A DNA stretch of 64,000 bases from Aromatoleum aromaticum EbN1 (GCF_000025965.1 NC_006513.1:1922001-1986000), one strand, 5' to 3'; positions 1 to 8,164 are shown, counted from the first letter of the stretch. Translations and numbers: made by a program. The notes: generated by a model from the letters alone, not told the origin.

Positions 1-41
1 CCGTACAGATGCACCCGCACCGCGCCTTCGGGAAAGAACAT
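1..41 (-). CDS. IS66-family TnpB (Orf2), first codons only
   Basis: The start codon at 41 overlaps the TnpA stop (ATGA). The visible translation MFFPEGAVRVHLYG is the conserved N-terminus of the IS66 Orf2 accessory protein. The rest lies beyond the left edge of the window, so integrity cannot be judged. Confidence 0.7.
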   Translation of the reverse strand, partial: MFFPEGAVRVHLY

Positions 42-346
42 CAGCCGCGCACCAGATGCAGCACGACGCCGTCACCCAGATCAAGCTTCAACTCCCAGCG
101 CGAAGTACCGCCCGACCCCAGCACTCCCAGATCAACGAAGGCCTCTTTCCGAGTCGCCCCGCCAGCGACTGCCTTACCGCACACCGGACCGACCGTCGCT
201 CGCCAGCGCTGAAAGCTCGAGACGCTGATCGACTCGCGCGCGCAGAATGCCGTGACGCTCAGCCCACTCGAACCGTGTCGGGCGAAAACCTCCTGCCACT
301 CCTCTCGGCTGCGCCGGCGCCAATTGCGCTTGAGCACTCCTGCCAT
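41..346 (-). CDS. IS66-family accessory protein TnpA (OrfA)
   Basis: 101-residue protein of the IS66 Orf1 type. It is basic at the N-terminus (KRNWRRRSREEW) with a helix-turn-helix-like segment (LSVTAFCARESISVSSFQRWR), followed by a variable tail ending in LDLGDGVVLHLVRG, which is typical of the family. I chose the ATG at 346 because GGAGGG lies about seven bases upstream; two in-frame ATG codons exist further upstream but lack such a site. Its stop overlaps the start of the next gene as ATGA, as in intact IS66 elements, so the two are translationally coupled. It is a DNA-binding accessory factor for transposition; the DDE transposase (Orf3) is outside the window. Confidence 0.8.
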   Translation of the reverse strand: MAGVLKRNWRRRSREEWQEVFARHGSSGLSVTAFCARESISVSSFQRWRATVGPVCGKAVAGGATRKEAFVDLGVLGSGGTSRWELKLDLGDGVVLHLVRG

Positions 347-431
347 GAACGATCCCTCCATTGCTGAGCCTGGAGGCAATTGTCCACGTCGATCACGGGC
401 CCAGGAATAACGCCGGTCAGTTACCGCTTAC

Positions 432-747
432 GAATATCCGGGCAGTCGTGGAACAGAGTCTCCCGCAGATTCGGGCAAACCAATTCGGCGACGAACACTA
501 CAATGCCCTGGGCCAGACGATCGAAACGCAGGTCGCATACATTGTGAAAAACTGCAAACTCGAGCCTTCGGCAGATGCCGTATTGCACGACCTTCTGGAG
601 GAATTATCGAGCGGCATCGACCGGGTCACCGCGAGGACGGCCGAGAACCAGCGCACCCATGGCGTCAGTTACATCATCGCTGCCCTCGATAAATACGGTC
701 GCCAATTCGGTCACGCCGGCTGGACGCCGATCAAGGTCGTGCCTTGA
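432..747 (+). pseudogene. C-terminal remnant of a conserved hypothetical protein truncated by IS66
   Basis: An open frame from the IS66 end to 747 encodes about 105 residues (NIRAVVEQSLPQIRANQF ... HAGWTPIKVVP). The motif YIVKNCKLEPSAD and the end resemble small exported betaproteobacterial proteins of unknown function, recalled from memory rather than searched. Those begin with a signal peptide, which is missing here: the reading frame instead continues backwards into IS66 sequence. I therefore read this as a gene that lost its N-terminus to the insertion. The in-frame ATG at 361 lies inside the IS and would add about 24 unrelated residues; expression as an exported protein is unlikely. Confidence 0.55.
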
Positions 748-835
748 GGGCTGCCGTCGGTGCCGGGCGGGAGGGGCGTCACCGGTAAGGCAACAATCGT
801 GGGTAACTGCCTTATTAACCCGGTGATCAAATACA

Positions 836-850
836 ACCGTTCGCCCTGAG
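836..850 (+). repeat. Left half of a REP-type palindrome split by IS110
   Basis: ACCGTTCGCCCTGAG matches the left arm of the REP sequence found whole at 44810-44873. The remainder of this copy resumes at 2563 after the IS110 element. Confidence 0.75.
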
Positions 851-1115
851 TGGGATATTCGCCCGATGGTCGAAAGGCGTTGGCAAGAAACAGGGCGGTG
901 GTAGTGTTCGGGGAGTTGCTTGTGGACAAAGACCGACTGAGCACTGGTGCCCTGGAGCCCGTCCTCTGAGTATGGTTGAGGCATCGTCGGCGAGTATGGT
1001 GAGTCCCCTGGCGCGTTGGTGCTGGCCACCGGCGGGTCTGTCCGACATCCCGATTGAGAGATTGAGCGTATCGACATGCCCACGTCCGCGAGCGACCTTG
1101 ACTCAAGGAGAGAAC
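851..1115 (+). other. Non-coding left end of IS110, candidate bridge-RNA region
   Basis: 265 bp with no convincing coding capacity between the element edge and the recombinase start. In IS110-group elements (IS621 is the known example) this region is transcribed into a structured RNA whose loops pair with target and donor DNA. Short matches to the REP target occur here (GCCCTGGAG at 949-957 versus GCCCTGAG in the REP; GCTTGTGGACAAAG at 918-931 versus CTTGTCG), but they are too short to prove guide loops. The RNA assignment is by family analogy. Confidence 0.4.
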
Positions 1116-2495
1116 ATGGCGCAACGAGTTGGTCCGACCCGACGCGGAGTTGACGGCACACCGGTCGAGCCGTTGAGCATCAAGCATCCCAACGCTGCCG
1201 GCATCGACATCGGCGGGGCAAGCCACTATGTGGCGGTGCCGCCTGATCGGGTAGGCAAAGGCGAGCCCGCGGTGCGCGAATTCGGACCGCACACCGAAGA
1301 CCTGGTCGCGGTTGCCAATTGGCTTTGCGCGTGCCGCATCGATACCGTCGCGCTCGAATCGACGGGGGTGTATTGGATAGCGCTGTACGAGCTTCTGCAA
1401 GCGCGTGGCTTTGAGGTGTGGCTGGTCGATGCCAAAAGCGTACGCCACGTCAAGGCGCGCAAATCCGACGTGCTTGATTGCCAGTGGTTGCAACAACTGC
1501 ACAGCTTCGGACTGCTGAGTCAGGCGCATCGGCCGGATGAGCAGGTTTGCGCGCTGCGCGAGATGTCGCGGCTGCGCGACATCACCATCGATGAGCGCGC
1601 CCGGCATACCCAGCGCATGCAAAAGGCGCTCACCCAGATGAATGTGCAACTCACCAACGTGATTACCGACATCACCGGCGAGACGGGCATGAACATCATC
1701 CGCGCCATCGTTGCCGGCGAGCGCGACCGCATGGCCCTCGCGCAGTTGAGGAACTACCGGGTACATGCCAGCACCGAGCAGATTGCCAAGGCGCTCGAAG
1801 GGCGTTGGAGCCGCGAGCATCTGTTCAGTCTTGCCCACGAGCTCAAGGCCTATGACTTTGCCAGCGAGCAGATTGCGCGGCTGGACGCCGAGATCGAGGG
1901 GCGGCTTGAGGCGATGCGCGTCTTCGACAAGAGGCCGGAGGCGAACGCGAACAAGGGACGTCGCAAGAACACGCTGGCCTTCGACGGACGGCGGGCACTG
2001 ATGAACTGGTGCGGCGTGGATTTGACCGAAGTGCCCGGCATCGACGTGGGCACCGCCCTGAAGATCCTCTCGGAGTTGGGGAGCTCGCTCACCCGCTTCG
2101 CCACGGCAAAGCATTTCTGCTCGTGGCTGGGACTGTGCCCCGGCACGCGGATTTCTGGCAACAAGAAGCTCTCCGGCGCCAGCAAACGAATCCCCAACCG
2201 TGTCGCGCGGGCGTTGAAACTCGCCGCGCTGGGCTTGTCGCGCTCGCGCTGCGCCATGGGGGCCTATTACCGAAAGCTTGCCCTGCGCATGGGCTCGCCC
2301 AAGGCCATTACCGCCGTGGCGCATAAGCTCGCGCGTATTGTCCATGCGATGCTCAGCGGGCAGGCCAGCTACGTCAAGGAGGATCAGGCCAGGCACGAAG
2401 CGCGCTACCGCGAACGCGCCATCAAAGCACTGCAGAAGCGCGCCCAGGAGCTCGGCCTGACCCTCTCGCCGCAGGCTGTTCCCGCTCAACCATAA
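1116..2495 (+). CDS. IS110-family DEDD recombinase/transposase
   Basis: 459-residue recombinase. The N-terminal RuvC-like DEDD domain shows GIDIGG with D31, ALESTGVYW (conserved E) and KSDVLDCQWLQQL (the distal acidic pair). The C-terminal Transposase_20 domain has TEVPGIDVGTALKILSELG and then SWLGLCPGTRISGNKK, containing the serine-bearing motif used by this family. The start at 1116 is preceded by AAGGAG; an upstream in-frame ATG at 972 has no ribosome site and would extend into the untranslated left end. The length is full and I see no frameshift, so the element may be active. Confidence 0.93.
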   Translation: MAQRVGPTRRGVDGTPVEPLSIKHPNAAGIDIGGASHYVAVPPDRVGKGEPAVREFGPHTEDLVAVANWLCACRIDTVALESTGVYWIALYELLQARGFEVWLVDAKSVRHVKARKSDVLDCQWLQQLHSFGLLSQAHRPDEQVCALREMSRLRDITIDERARHTQRMQKALTQMNVQLTNVITDITGETGMNIIRAIVAGERDRMALAQLRNYRVHASTEQIAKALEGRWSREHLFSLAHELKAYDFASEQIARLDAEIEGRLEAMRVFDKRPEANANKGRRKNTLAFDGRRALMNWCGVDLTEVPGIDVGTALKILSELGSSLTRFATAKHFCSWLGLCPGTRISGNKKLSGASKRIPNRVARALKLAALGLSRSRCAMGAYYRKLALRMGSPKAITAVAHKLARIVHAMLSGQASYVKEDQARHEARYRERAIKALQKRAQELGLTLSPQAVPAQP

Positions 2496-2562
2496 TGCCG
2501 ATCGTTCCTCGCTGCACATTTTTAACCCATTGAATCAAGATGCGAAAATTACTGTTTCTTGA

Positions 2563-2614
2563 GAGCTTGTCGAAGGGCACTGCCAGGGCTTCGACAAGCT
2601 CAGCCCGAACGGTA
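2563..2614 (+). repeat. Right part of the REP palindrome split by IS110
   Basis: GAGCTTGTCGAAGG, a short loop, then CTTCGACAAGCTCAGCCCG and AACGGT. The two arms pair through GCTTGTCGAAG/CTTCGACAAGC. Joined to 836-850 it rebuilds the same REP unit seen at 44.8 and 55.8 kb. Confidence 0.8.
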
Positions 2615-2719
2615 TCTGGTTGCCGGGTCACCAAGTTGTGTGGCCGGGGAGCTCGATACACGCCATCAGACCGAGCGCCGCGCATGCGCTCGTCGTTGAT
2701 CGTGGCGATGTCGTTTCCC

Positions 2720-3661
2720 CTACTCGAACAGCGCGCCGACGCTCTCGCCGCTGTGGATGCGCTCGATCGCCGCGGCGAACAGCGGCGCGACGGTGAGCTG
2801 CGTGATCTTGTCGAGCCGCTTGTGCGGCGGCATGTGGACGGTGTCGGTGACGACGATCGATTCGATCGAGGCGTCGCGCAGCCGGTGGATCGCCGGCCCG
2901 CACAGCACCCCATGGGCTGCGCCGGCATGGATCGAGCGCGCTCCGGCCGCGCGCAGCGTGTCGATCGTCGCGAGGAGCGTGCCGCCCGTCGAGATCTCGT
3001 CCTCGAAGATCACCGCGTCGCGCCCGGCGACTTCGCCGACGACTCGCCCCTGCTTGACGTCGGTGTCACTGACGCGGCGCTTGTCGATGATCGCCATCGG
3101 GATGCCGAGCCGCTCCGAGAACCGCCCGACGCGCTTCGCCCCGCCCGCGTCGGTCGCGACTGCGACCATCCGCGACAGGTCGTGGTTCTGCCGGAAGTGC
3201 TCGGCGATCGTCGGGACCGCAGTAAGGTGGTCGACGGGCACGCTGAAGAAACCGTGCACCTGGTCGGCGTGGAGATCCATGGTCAGCACGCGGTTCGCGC
3301 CAGCGGTCGCGAGCATGTCGGCGATCAGGCGCCCGGTGATCGAGATGCGCGGCGCATCCTTCTTGTCCGAGCGCGCGTATGAGTAGTACGGGATCACCGC
3401 GGTGACGCGACCGGCGGAGGCACTGCGCAGCGCGTCGATCGTGATCAGCAATTCCATGATGTGCTCGCTGACCGGTTCGGTGAATGGCTGCACGACGAAG
3501 ACGTCGCGCTCGCGCACGTTGTCCTGCACCTGCACGCGCAGGTTGTCGTTCGAAAAGCGGGAAATCTCGAGCGGACTTTGCTGGAGCCCGAGCCGCTTGC
3601 AGATCTCGTCGGCCAGCGTGCGGTTCGCGTTGCAGGAAAAGATGCGGAGGGCGTCGTTCAT
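2720..3661 (-). CDS. prs: Ribose-phosphate pyrophosphokinase (PRPP synthetase)
   Basis: 313-residue class I PRPP synthetase, which transfers pyrophosphate from ATP to ribose 5-phosphate and feeds purine, pyrimidine, histidine, tryptophan and NAD synthesis in the cytoplasm. Recognisable segments are the FSNDNLRVQVQDNVRERDVFVVQ region, PYYSYARSDKKDAPR (the ATP/flexible-loop area), TMDLHADQVHGFF and the PRPP-binding loop IFEDEISTGGTL, where the family usually has DDxIDTGGT; the E in this loop is a mild variation. The start at 3661 gives the usual length of about 315; the open frame extends upstream without family similarity. It has no obvious operon partner: the upstream neighbour is a DUF1343 fragment. 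Confidence 0.93.
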   Translation of the reverse strand: MNDALRIFSCNANRTLADEICKRLGLQQSPLEISRFSNDNLRVQVQDNVRERDVFVVQPFTEPVSEHIMELLITIDALRSASAGRVTAVIPYYSYARSDKKDAPRISITGRLIADMLATAGANRVLTMDLHADQVHGFFSVPVDHLTAVPTIAEHFRQNHDLSRMVAVATDAGGAKRVGRFSERLGIPMAIIDKRRVSDTDVKQGRVVGEVAGRDAVIFEDEISTGGTLLATIDTLRAAGARSIHAGAAHGVLCGPAIHRLRDASIESIVVTDTVHMPPHKRLDKITQLTVAPLFAAAIERIHSGESVGALFE

Positions 3662-3747
3662 CGCGTTTCTCGCTGGAGGCTGACGCGCGGATTGTAGGCT
3701 TTTCGGCTGCCGTCGCAAAAATTGTGCAACAAACCTGCGAGCGGCCG

Positions 3748-3972
3748 TCAGCGGTACAGCACAAACGCTTCGCGCTCCTGTCGCCACGCGGCTTCGTCCG
3801 GCTGCGCTAGCGCTTCGAGGTCCGCCGGGGTCGCGCCCGGATCGTCGACCCAGTCGCGCAGCAGTTCGCTGCCGTTGATCAGGTCGATCGCGAGGCGGTC
3901 GTGCTCGTACTCGTACGCGAAGTCGCGCCACAGCGGGTAGTCGGGCTGTAGCCTTCGCAACGCCTTACCGAA
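3748..3972 (-). pseudogene. C-terminal fragment of a DUF1343 (NamZ-like) gene
   Basis: The translation LQPDYPLWRDFAYEYEHDRL and onward to the stop is colinear with the last 75 residues or so of the intact DUF1343 protein at 9399-10616, with substitutions scattered through it. Upstream of about 3972 the similarity stops abruptly and the frame enters unrelated sequence. It therefore looks like the broken tail of a second, diverged copy rather than a functional gene. Confidence 0.75.
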
Positions 3973-4079
3973 TTGCAAGACCTGACCCCAGCTTCCCACA
4001 GCTTCCCATGCATCAGTTACGACGATCGAGTGCGGTGGCACTGGGGTGGCGACGACTTAGAACCAAAGCCATAGTAAAT

Positions 4080-4206
4080 CTAAAGAACGCCATCAATTTT
4101 CTTCATAAACTCCACGGCGCGATTTGTCATTGAAAATTCCAAGTCGCTATATTCGCTATTTGGTCTTTTGAACATCTTACTACCAATCGGCTTGCATTTT
4201 TCTGTA
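4080..4206 (-). pseudogene. 3' fragment of the IS-interrupted hypothetical gene
   Basis: Last segment of the gene whose 5' part is at 7104-7783. It encodes KCKPIGSKMFKRPNSEY and ends EFMKKIDGVL before a TAG at 4080-4082. It is AT-richer than the surrounding IS. It joins in frame to the middle fragment (5487-5625) when the IS5-family element and one copy of its TGTA duplication are removed. Confidence 0.75.
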
Positions 4207-5486
4207 GGGCACCTCGAATAACCCGAGGTCTTCAATGAATCCTGCCGCGCATCTATGACCGCGAGCGAATCCGGTCCAATTTCTCTGATGAATCACCGCT
4301 TTTTCCCGGCGGTGTCGCCCCGTTTTCGCTTCGAATCGCCTGAGGCAGCGGCGATTCGACCCATTTCGGGCGTCAGAAGGCCTCGATTCCGGCCTTCCTG
4401 AAATAGACCAGCCGCTTCAAGTTGTAGCAGGCCGCCATCATCGTCATCGCAAAGTTCGCCCGCTCCTGACCGATGGTACGCAGCAGCTTGCCACCCATCT
4501 GCTCGATGGCCCCGAATACGTGCTCGACCCGCGCGCGCGTCTTGGCGATGCGTTTGTTGCGCCGTTGCTGGCACTCGGACAGCGGCTTGTTGCGCTTGCC
4601 CTTGCGCTGGATCCGATTCCGAAACCCGTTCTCCTTCAGCCAGGCTTCACGCTGCTCGGACGGGTAGCCCCGGTCGGCATAAACATCGCGGCTCGTGTTG
4701 CGCGTGTCGAAGACGTTGTCGAAGTGCTGGCTGTCGTGCGTGCTGGCCGTGTCGGTCTCGAGTCTGCGGATGATCTTGTATTTCTTGTCTGCGTTGATCG
4801 AGAGCTTGTAGCCGAAGTGGCTCTTGCCGTGCTTCTTCGTCCAGGTCGCATCGAGATCCTTCTGGCGCCGCTTCGCCGGGCGCCACGAGGCGGGCATTGC
4901 GCCTTGCTCGATCAGTTCCTTCTCGCCGCGCCTGTTGTGCTGCTTGGGCGCCGGCACCAAGGTGGCGTCGATGATCTGACCGCCGCGCGCGATGAAGCCC
5001 TTCTGGAGCAGCTGCGCCGAGACCCCGTCGAACAAGGCCTTCGCCCCCGCCTCACCGATCCGGTTCTCGAAGGTCCACACCGTGGTGCGGTCCGGGACGT
5101 TCGTCGCGTTCGCCAGGCCGCAGAAGCGCTTGTAGCTCATGCGGTCGAGCAACTGGTATTCCATCTGCTCGTCCGAGAGGTTGTACAGGCGCTTCACCAC
5201 CAGGATGCGCACCATCGTCTCGGTCGGGTACGGCGGGCGCCCGCCTTGCGCACTCACCGGACGGGGCGCCACCCGATCAACCTCGGCCGCCAACGCCGCA
5301 AAGTCGATGTGCGACTCGATCTCGGCCAGCGGGTCGCCCAGCGCGTCGATCTTCTGTCGGTGGGCATCAAAGGCAAACAGGTCGGTCTTGATGGCGCTGC
5401 GCGGTTTCATCGATGTCGGCTGTGGCGAGATTCAGGAGGATGTAATTTTACCAAGAGCGGGAGAGGCGAGGTTTTTCGAGGCGCCC
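4207..5486 (-). mobile_element. IS5-family element, copy 1
   Basis: 1280 bp bounded by 17-bp imperfect inverted repeats GGGCACCTCGAATAACC (4207-4223) and GGGCGCCTCGAAAAACC (bottom strand from 5486). The flanks show a 4-bp duplication, TGTA at 4203-4206 and 5487-5490. It carries one transposase gene on the minus strand. The element has the same length as copy 2 at 12352-13631 and an identical transposase translation, so the copies spread recently. It interrupts a hypothetical gene. Confidence 0.95.
4373..5410 (-). CDS. IS5-family transposase (copy 1)
   Basis: 345-residue DDE transposase. The N-terminal DUF772-type region reads GGRPPYPTETMVRILVVKRL and LSDEQMEYQLLDRMSYKRF; the catalytic domain has IIDATLVPAPKQ (first D), VYADRGYPSEQ (second D) and ARVEHVFGAIEQMGG (E). 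Full length, no frameshift. Protein identical to copy 2. The start at 5410 follows AGGAGG-like sequence within GATTCAGGAGGATG on the top strand only, so no strong ribosome site is seen on the coding strand. Confidence 0.95.
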   Translation of the reverse strand: MKPRSAIKTDLFAFDAHRQKIDALGDPLAEIESHIDFAALAAEVDRVAPRPVSAQGGRPPYPTETMVRILVVKRLYNLSDEQMEYQLLDRMSYKRFCGLANATNVPDRTTVWTFENRIGEAGAKALFDGVSAQLLQKGFIARGGQIIDATLVPAPKQHNRRGEKELIEQGAMPASWRPAKRRQKDLDATWTKKHGKSHFGYKLSINADKKYKIIRRLETDTASTHDSQHFDNVFDTRNTSRDVYADRGYPSEQREAWLKENGFRNRIQRKGKRNKPLSECQQRRNKRIAKTRARVEHVFGAIEQMGGKLLRTIGQERANFAMTMMAACYNLKRLVYFRKAGIEAF

Positions 5487-5625
5487 TGTAATGTATCTAG
5501 CCATATCTTCTTCCCCATCATCAAAGGCTGAATTTGCAACAACCATCATAGTAAACAGGGAGGCTACATCAACATTGCATTTCACTACTTCTCTTTTTGA
5601 GAGATTTTGCAAAGCCTCCTTAGCC
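5487..5625 (-). pseudogene. Middle fragment of the IS-interrupted hypothetical gene
   Basis: Encodes AKEALQNLSKREVVKCNVDV and onward to DDGEEDMARYIT between two insertion sequences. It carries one copy of each target duplication: TGTA at its left end (5487-5490) and TCCTTAGCC at its right end (5617-5625). In frame with the outer two fragments. Confidence 0.8.
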
Positions 5626-7103
5626 CATGTCGTTATACACAACTCAGGCCGCCTCATCGCGTAGCGCCTGTATGGTGGCGGCGGCATCCATGACGCGCTG
5701 CAAGCCCAGCCAGATGGTCTTCACACCCGGCTCGCCGTCGCCCTTGCGCGCCAGGAAGCCGCCGAGGGTGGCGATCAGGCGCAGCACTTCGTTGATGGTG
5801 GGCGGGGTGGCGGGCGGTTTCTTCTTCGTGAGCAGATACGCGCCGCGGATCTCGTCGGGGTCGAAGAAGAGCGTGGCATCCAGCTCGGGGCAGGTTCGGC
5901 CGGTGCGCATCAGATGCGCGATGCGCCAGGCGACGACCATGAACAACGCCAGCGCGCGCTCCAGGCGCTCGATGGCGGACAGTTGCAGCGCTTCGATCCG
6001 ACAGCCGTTCTTGAGCACGTGAAAGAAAGTCTCGATCTCCCAGCGCGCCCGATACCAGTCGATCAGCTCGACCACGTCGGCAGCCGTCGCAGCTTCCCGG
6101 TTGGTGAGCAGGCGCCACTCCACGGGCTTGGTGCCGGCCGGCGCGCCGATCTCGCGCGCCACGATGCAGGTGGCCGATACCGTGCCCGCCTTGCCCGCAG
6201 GCAGGCTGACCCGTCGGGCCCACAGTTGCTGGCGCACCTCGCGCGCCTTCTGGCCGTGGCGCGAGCCCATCGTGAACACGATCTCGCCCAGCGGCTCGCC
6301 TGCGCAGGTGTGCGACCACAGCTTCGCGCCCTCTGGCAAGCAACGGTTGTGCTTGGCCCGCACCAGCCAGTCGGCCGGCGTGCCCAGCGTCTGGGCGCGC
6401 AGCATCATTTCCATCAGATCCGCTTCGCGGTCGGCTACATACACCAGGCGGGTGGTCGCCATCCCCGTGGCCAACTCCGCGACCCGCTCGTAGCCTTCGG
6501 GCCAGCGCGCGCTCTCCTTGATGCTGGTGCGCTCGCCTGGTTCATCGACATCCTCGCGCGCCCACATCCACGCATCGAGCACGCCCAGCGGTTCGCGCTC
6601 GGGCGTCACCGCATAGGTCGGGTGCAGGTACATGCCGCGGCGCGCCTCGTAGTTCAGCCGCCCCAGACCCGCGATGCCCTGCCCGTTGAAGTCCAGCTCG
6701 GTCGTGTCCTGCAGGCACAACACCACCGGATGGGCACGCATGCGGCTGCGGGTGCGCTCCCAATGCGGCGCCAGGATCGCCTGCCAGTCGACCTCGTCGT
6801 TGCCCAGGAAGCGGTACGCGGCAACCGTCTCGCCCCAGCCCCGGCACGCCATCGGAATGCCCGCCGTCGGCTTCGCCGACAACCGCTCCATCAGCACCTT
6901 CGCCCGCTTGTTCAGTCTCTCGTCGCCCAGCGCCATCCCCGCAAACTCCTCCACCACCCAGCTCTTCGTCGCCAACAGGTCACCCAAATTGCAAAAGTAG
7001 ACGCGTTTTTATATGGGTTTACAAGCACTTCGTGTAAGTCATTGAAGGTCAACGATTATTCAGATCGGCGTGCCGGCGGTACGGAGTTGTGTATAACGAG
7101 ATG
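5626..7103 (-). mobile_element. IS4-family (Tn5/IS50-like) element
   Basis: 1478 bp with 20-bp inverted ends CATGTCGTTATACACAACTC (5626-5645) and, on the bottom strand from 7103, CATCTCGTTATACACAACTC, differing at one base. It is flanked by the 9-bp duplication TCCTTAGCC (5617-5625 and 7104-7112); nine bases is what IS50-type elements generate. It carries one transposase gene and interrupts a hypothetical gene. Confidence 0.93.
5644..6987 (-). CDS. IS4-family transposase, Tn5-like
   Basis: 447-residue DDE transposase related to Tn5 Tnp. N-terminal DNA-binding region (WVVEEFAGMALGDERLNKR, then GWGETVAAYRFLGNDEVDW); catalytic core with LQDTTELDFNGQGIAGLG (first D), VYVADREADLMEMM (second D) and the YREK-like WYRARWEIETFFHVLKNGCRIE (E). 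The C-terminal DNA-contact/dimerisation region is complete (LGGFLARKGDGEPGVKTIW). Ordinary length for the group and no frameshift, so it is probably functional. Its stop lies inside the terminal inverted repeat. Confidence 0.93.
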   Translation of the reverse strand: MGDLLATKSWVVEEFAGMALGDERLNKRAKVLMERLSAKPTAGIPMACRGWGETVAAYRFLGNDEVDWQAILAPHWERTRSRMRAHPVVLCLQDTTELDFNGQGIAGLGRLNYEARRGMYLHPTYAVTPEREPLGVLDAWMWAREDVDEPGERTSIKESARWPEGYERVAELATGMATTRLVYVADREADLMEMMLRAQTLGTPADWLVRAKHNRCLPEGAKLWSHTCAGEPLGEIVFTMGSRHGQKAREVRQQLWARRVSLPAGKAGTVSATCIVAREIGAPAGTKPVEWRLLTNREAATAADVVELIDWYRARWEIETFFHVLKNGCRIEALQLSAIERLERALALFMVVAWRIAHLMRTGRTCPELDATLFFDPDEIRGAYLLTKKKPPATPPTINEVLRLIATLGGFLARKGDGEPGVKTIWLGLQRVMDAAATIQALRDEAA

Positions 7104-7783
7104 TCCTTAGCCATTGCGCTTGCACCATAAACATTAGTGGCATCGGTTCCTAGGGTTGTTAAAATCTCCAATGAAATCAACATAAATTTATTCTCAAGCT
7201 CCTTGGGGTCTATATCATCTGAAGCAAATGAATCTTCCAGTTCTTCCTCAAATAAACCAGACCAAGCCTCCTTCATCTCTAAAGCATCCTGGGAGGCACG
7301 TTTTCTTTCCTTGACACCAATTCTTTCATTCTTTGAGTTTAAGTTGTGCCACTTGTAAGCGAGATGAACAATCGATTCAGCCTCTTTGTCAATCTTTTGC
7401 CCGTTTCTATTTGTCAAAATATACACAAGCTTCATGGCGGTGATAGGTACATTTAGAGCCTCACGAATAACGCCGGATTCAGCGGCTAAGACTCCAAATT
7501 TCAATGCTTTATATAATGATAACTTTTTACCATCATGACTATCTGTTTTGCCGGCTGCCATTATGAACCACTGGGAAACGAACTCTTGACTAGGCACATT
7601 CCCACAAATGGCAAGATTTTCTAGAGCCGCCATATATTCGCGCGCATTTTCTTTTTTTGACCATAACTGAAAAATATCAGGCTGGCACAAATCCTCCGTA
7701 GTCGCGGAATTTTGCAGAATACTCTCCTTGAATTTCAAGGGGGTAGATGTGTCAATTTTTTTTCTCTTAAATATCGAAAACAA
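7104..7783 (-). pseudogene. 5' part of a hypothetical gene split by two insertion sequences
   Basis: Encodes about 226 residues starting MFSIFKRKKIDTSTP, mostly helical and charged, with no signal peptide or membrane segment; I do not recognise the family. Excising the Tn5-like element (one 9-bp duplication retained) and the IS5-family element (one TGTA retained) leaves a single frame of 933 nt, 310 codons plus stop: 7783-7104 joined to 5616-5487 joined to 4202-4080. The gene is much AT-richer than its neighbours, which suggests horizontal acquisition. As it stands the protein would end with about nine IS-encoded residues (TTPYRRHADLNNR region). Confidence 0.85.
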
Positions 7784-7889
7784 AATAGCCCTCGCAATGC
7801 ATTGGAAAGAAAACTAGGAGGTTCTGAAATGTTACGGATCGCCATTTAAAGAATAGCGTTCATCCACCGCTGGCAGAGGACGGGGTCAA

Positions 7890-8107
7890 ACTCGGGGCCC
7901 CGGAATCGGCTTCGCGAGCAGCGCATTCTGCCCGCCGCTGGCGAAGTCCGCCAGCTACCGGAAGACGCTGCGCACGTTTACGCCAAAGGCGGCGGCCACG
8001 CTTTGCACCGTCTGCCCCTCGCGGACCGCCTTGATGGCCTATTGGCGCATCACCTGAAGCGAGTGGTGGTCGATTGCCCGGCCGTCCGAGTTCCGTTTGC
8101 ATTTCAT
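7890..8107 (-). pseudogene. IS630-type transposase N-terminal remnant
   Basis: Reading the bottom strand from 8107 gives MKCKRNSDGRAIDHHSLQVM then a stop, AIKAVREGQTVQSVAAAFGV, another stop, and LADFASGGQNALLAKPIPG. This is the helix-turn-helix start of an IS630-type transposase, with two in-frame stops and no catalytic domain. It is a decayed fragment. Confidence 0.65.
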
Positions 8108-8164
8108 GCACGGATTATCTCATGCCGTGACAATACTTACGAGAAGGTTGGTAATAGCCATCAT

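Larger units (their letters stand above)
1..431 (-). mobile_element. IS66-family element, partial (5' end)
   Basis: The element is transcribed leftward and runs off the window. It carries the small OrfA/TnpA gene and the first codons of the TnpB gene. The right boundary is placed at 431 because the bottom strand there starts GTAAGCGGTAACTGACC, which resembles the GTAAGCG termini of IS66-family elements, and because coding sequence of an unrelated gene begins immediately to the right. IS66 elements usually duplicate 8 bp; the matching copy would lie outside the window. Confidence 0.7.
851..2562 (+). mobile_element. IS110-family element inserted in a REP sequence
   Basis: Boundaries come from the split REP: the left arm ends CCCTGAG at 850 and the right arm restarts GAGCTTGTCG at 2563, giving an element of about 1.71 kb with only a GAG repeated at the ends, so exact edges are uncertain by about three bases. 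There are no inverted repeats or long target duplications, as expected for IS110-family recombinases. A 265-bp untranslated left end precedes the recombinase gene and 67 bp follow it. A long left end is where IS110-group elements encode their bridge RNA. Confidence 0.75.

Noticed and set aside
711-2519. 602-codon leftward frame opposite the IS110 recombinase
   Set aside because: Antisense of a well-supported recombinase gene; high GC leaves the opposite strand open.
4520-5491. 323-codon rightward frame within IS5 copy 1
   Set aside because: Antisense to the transposase; the same frame recurs in copy 2 only because the elements are identical.
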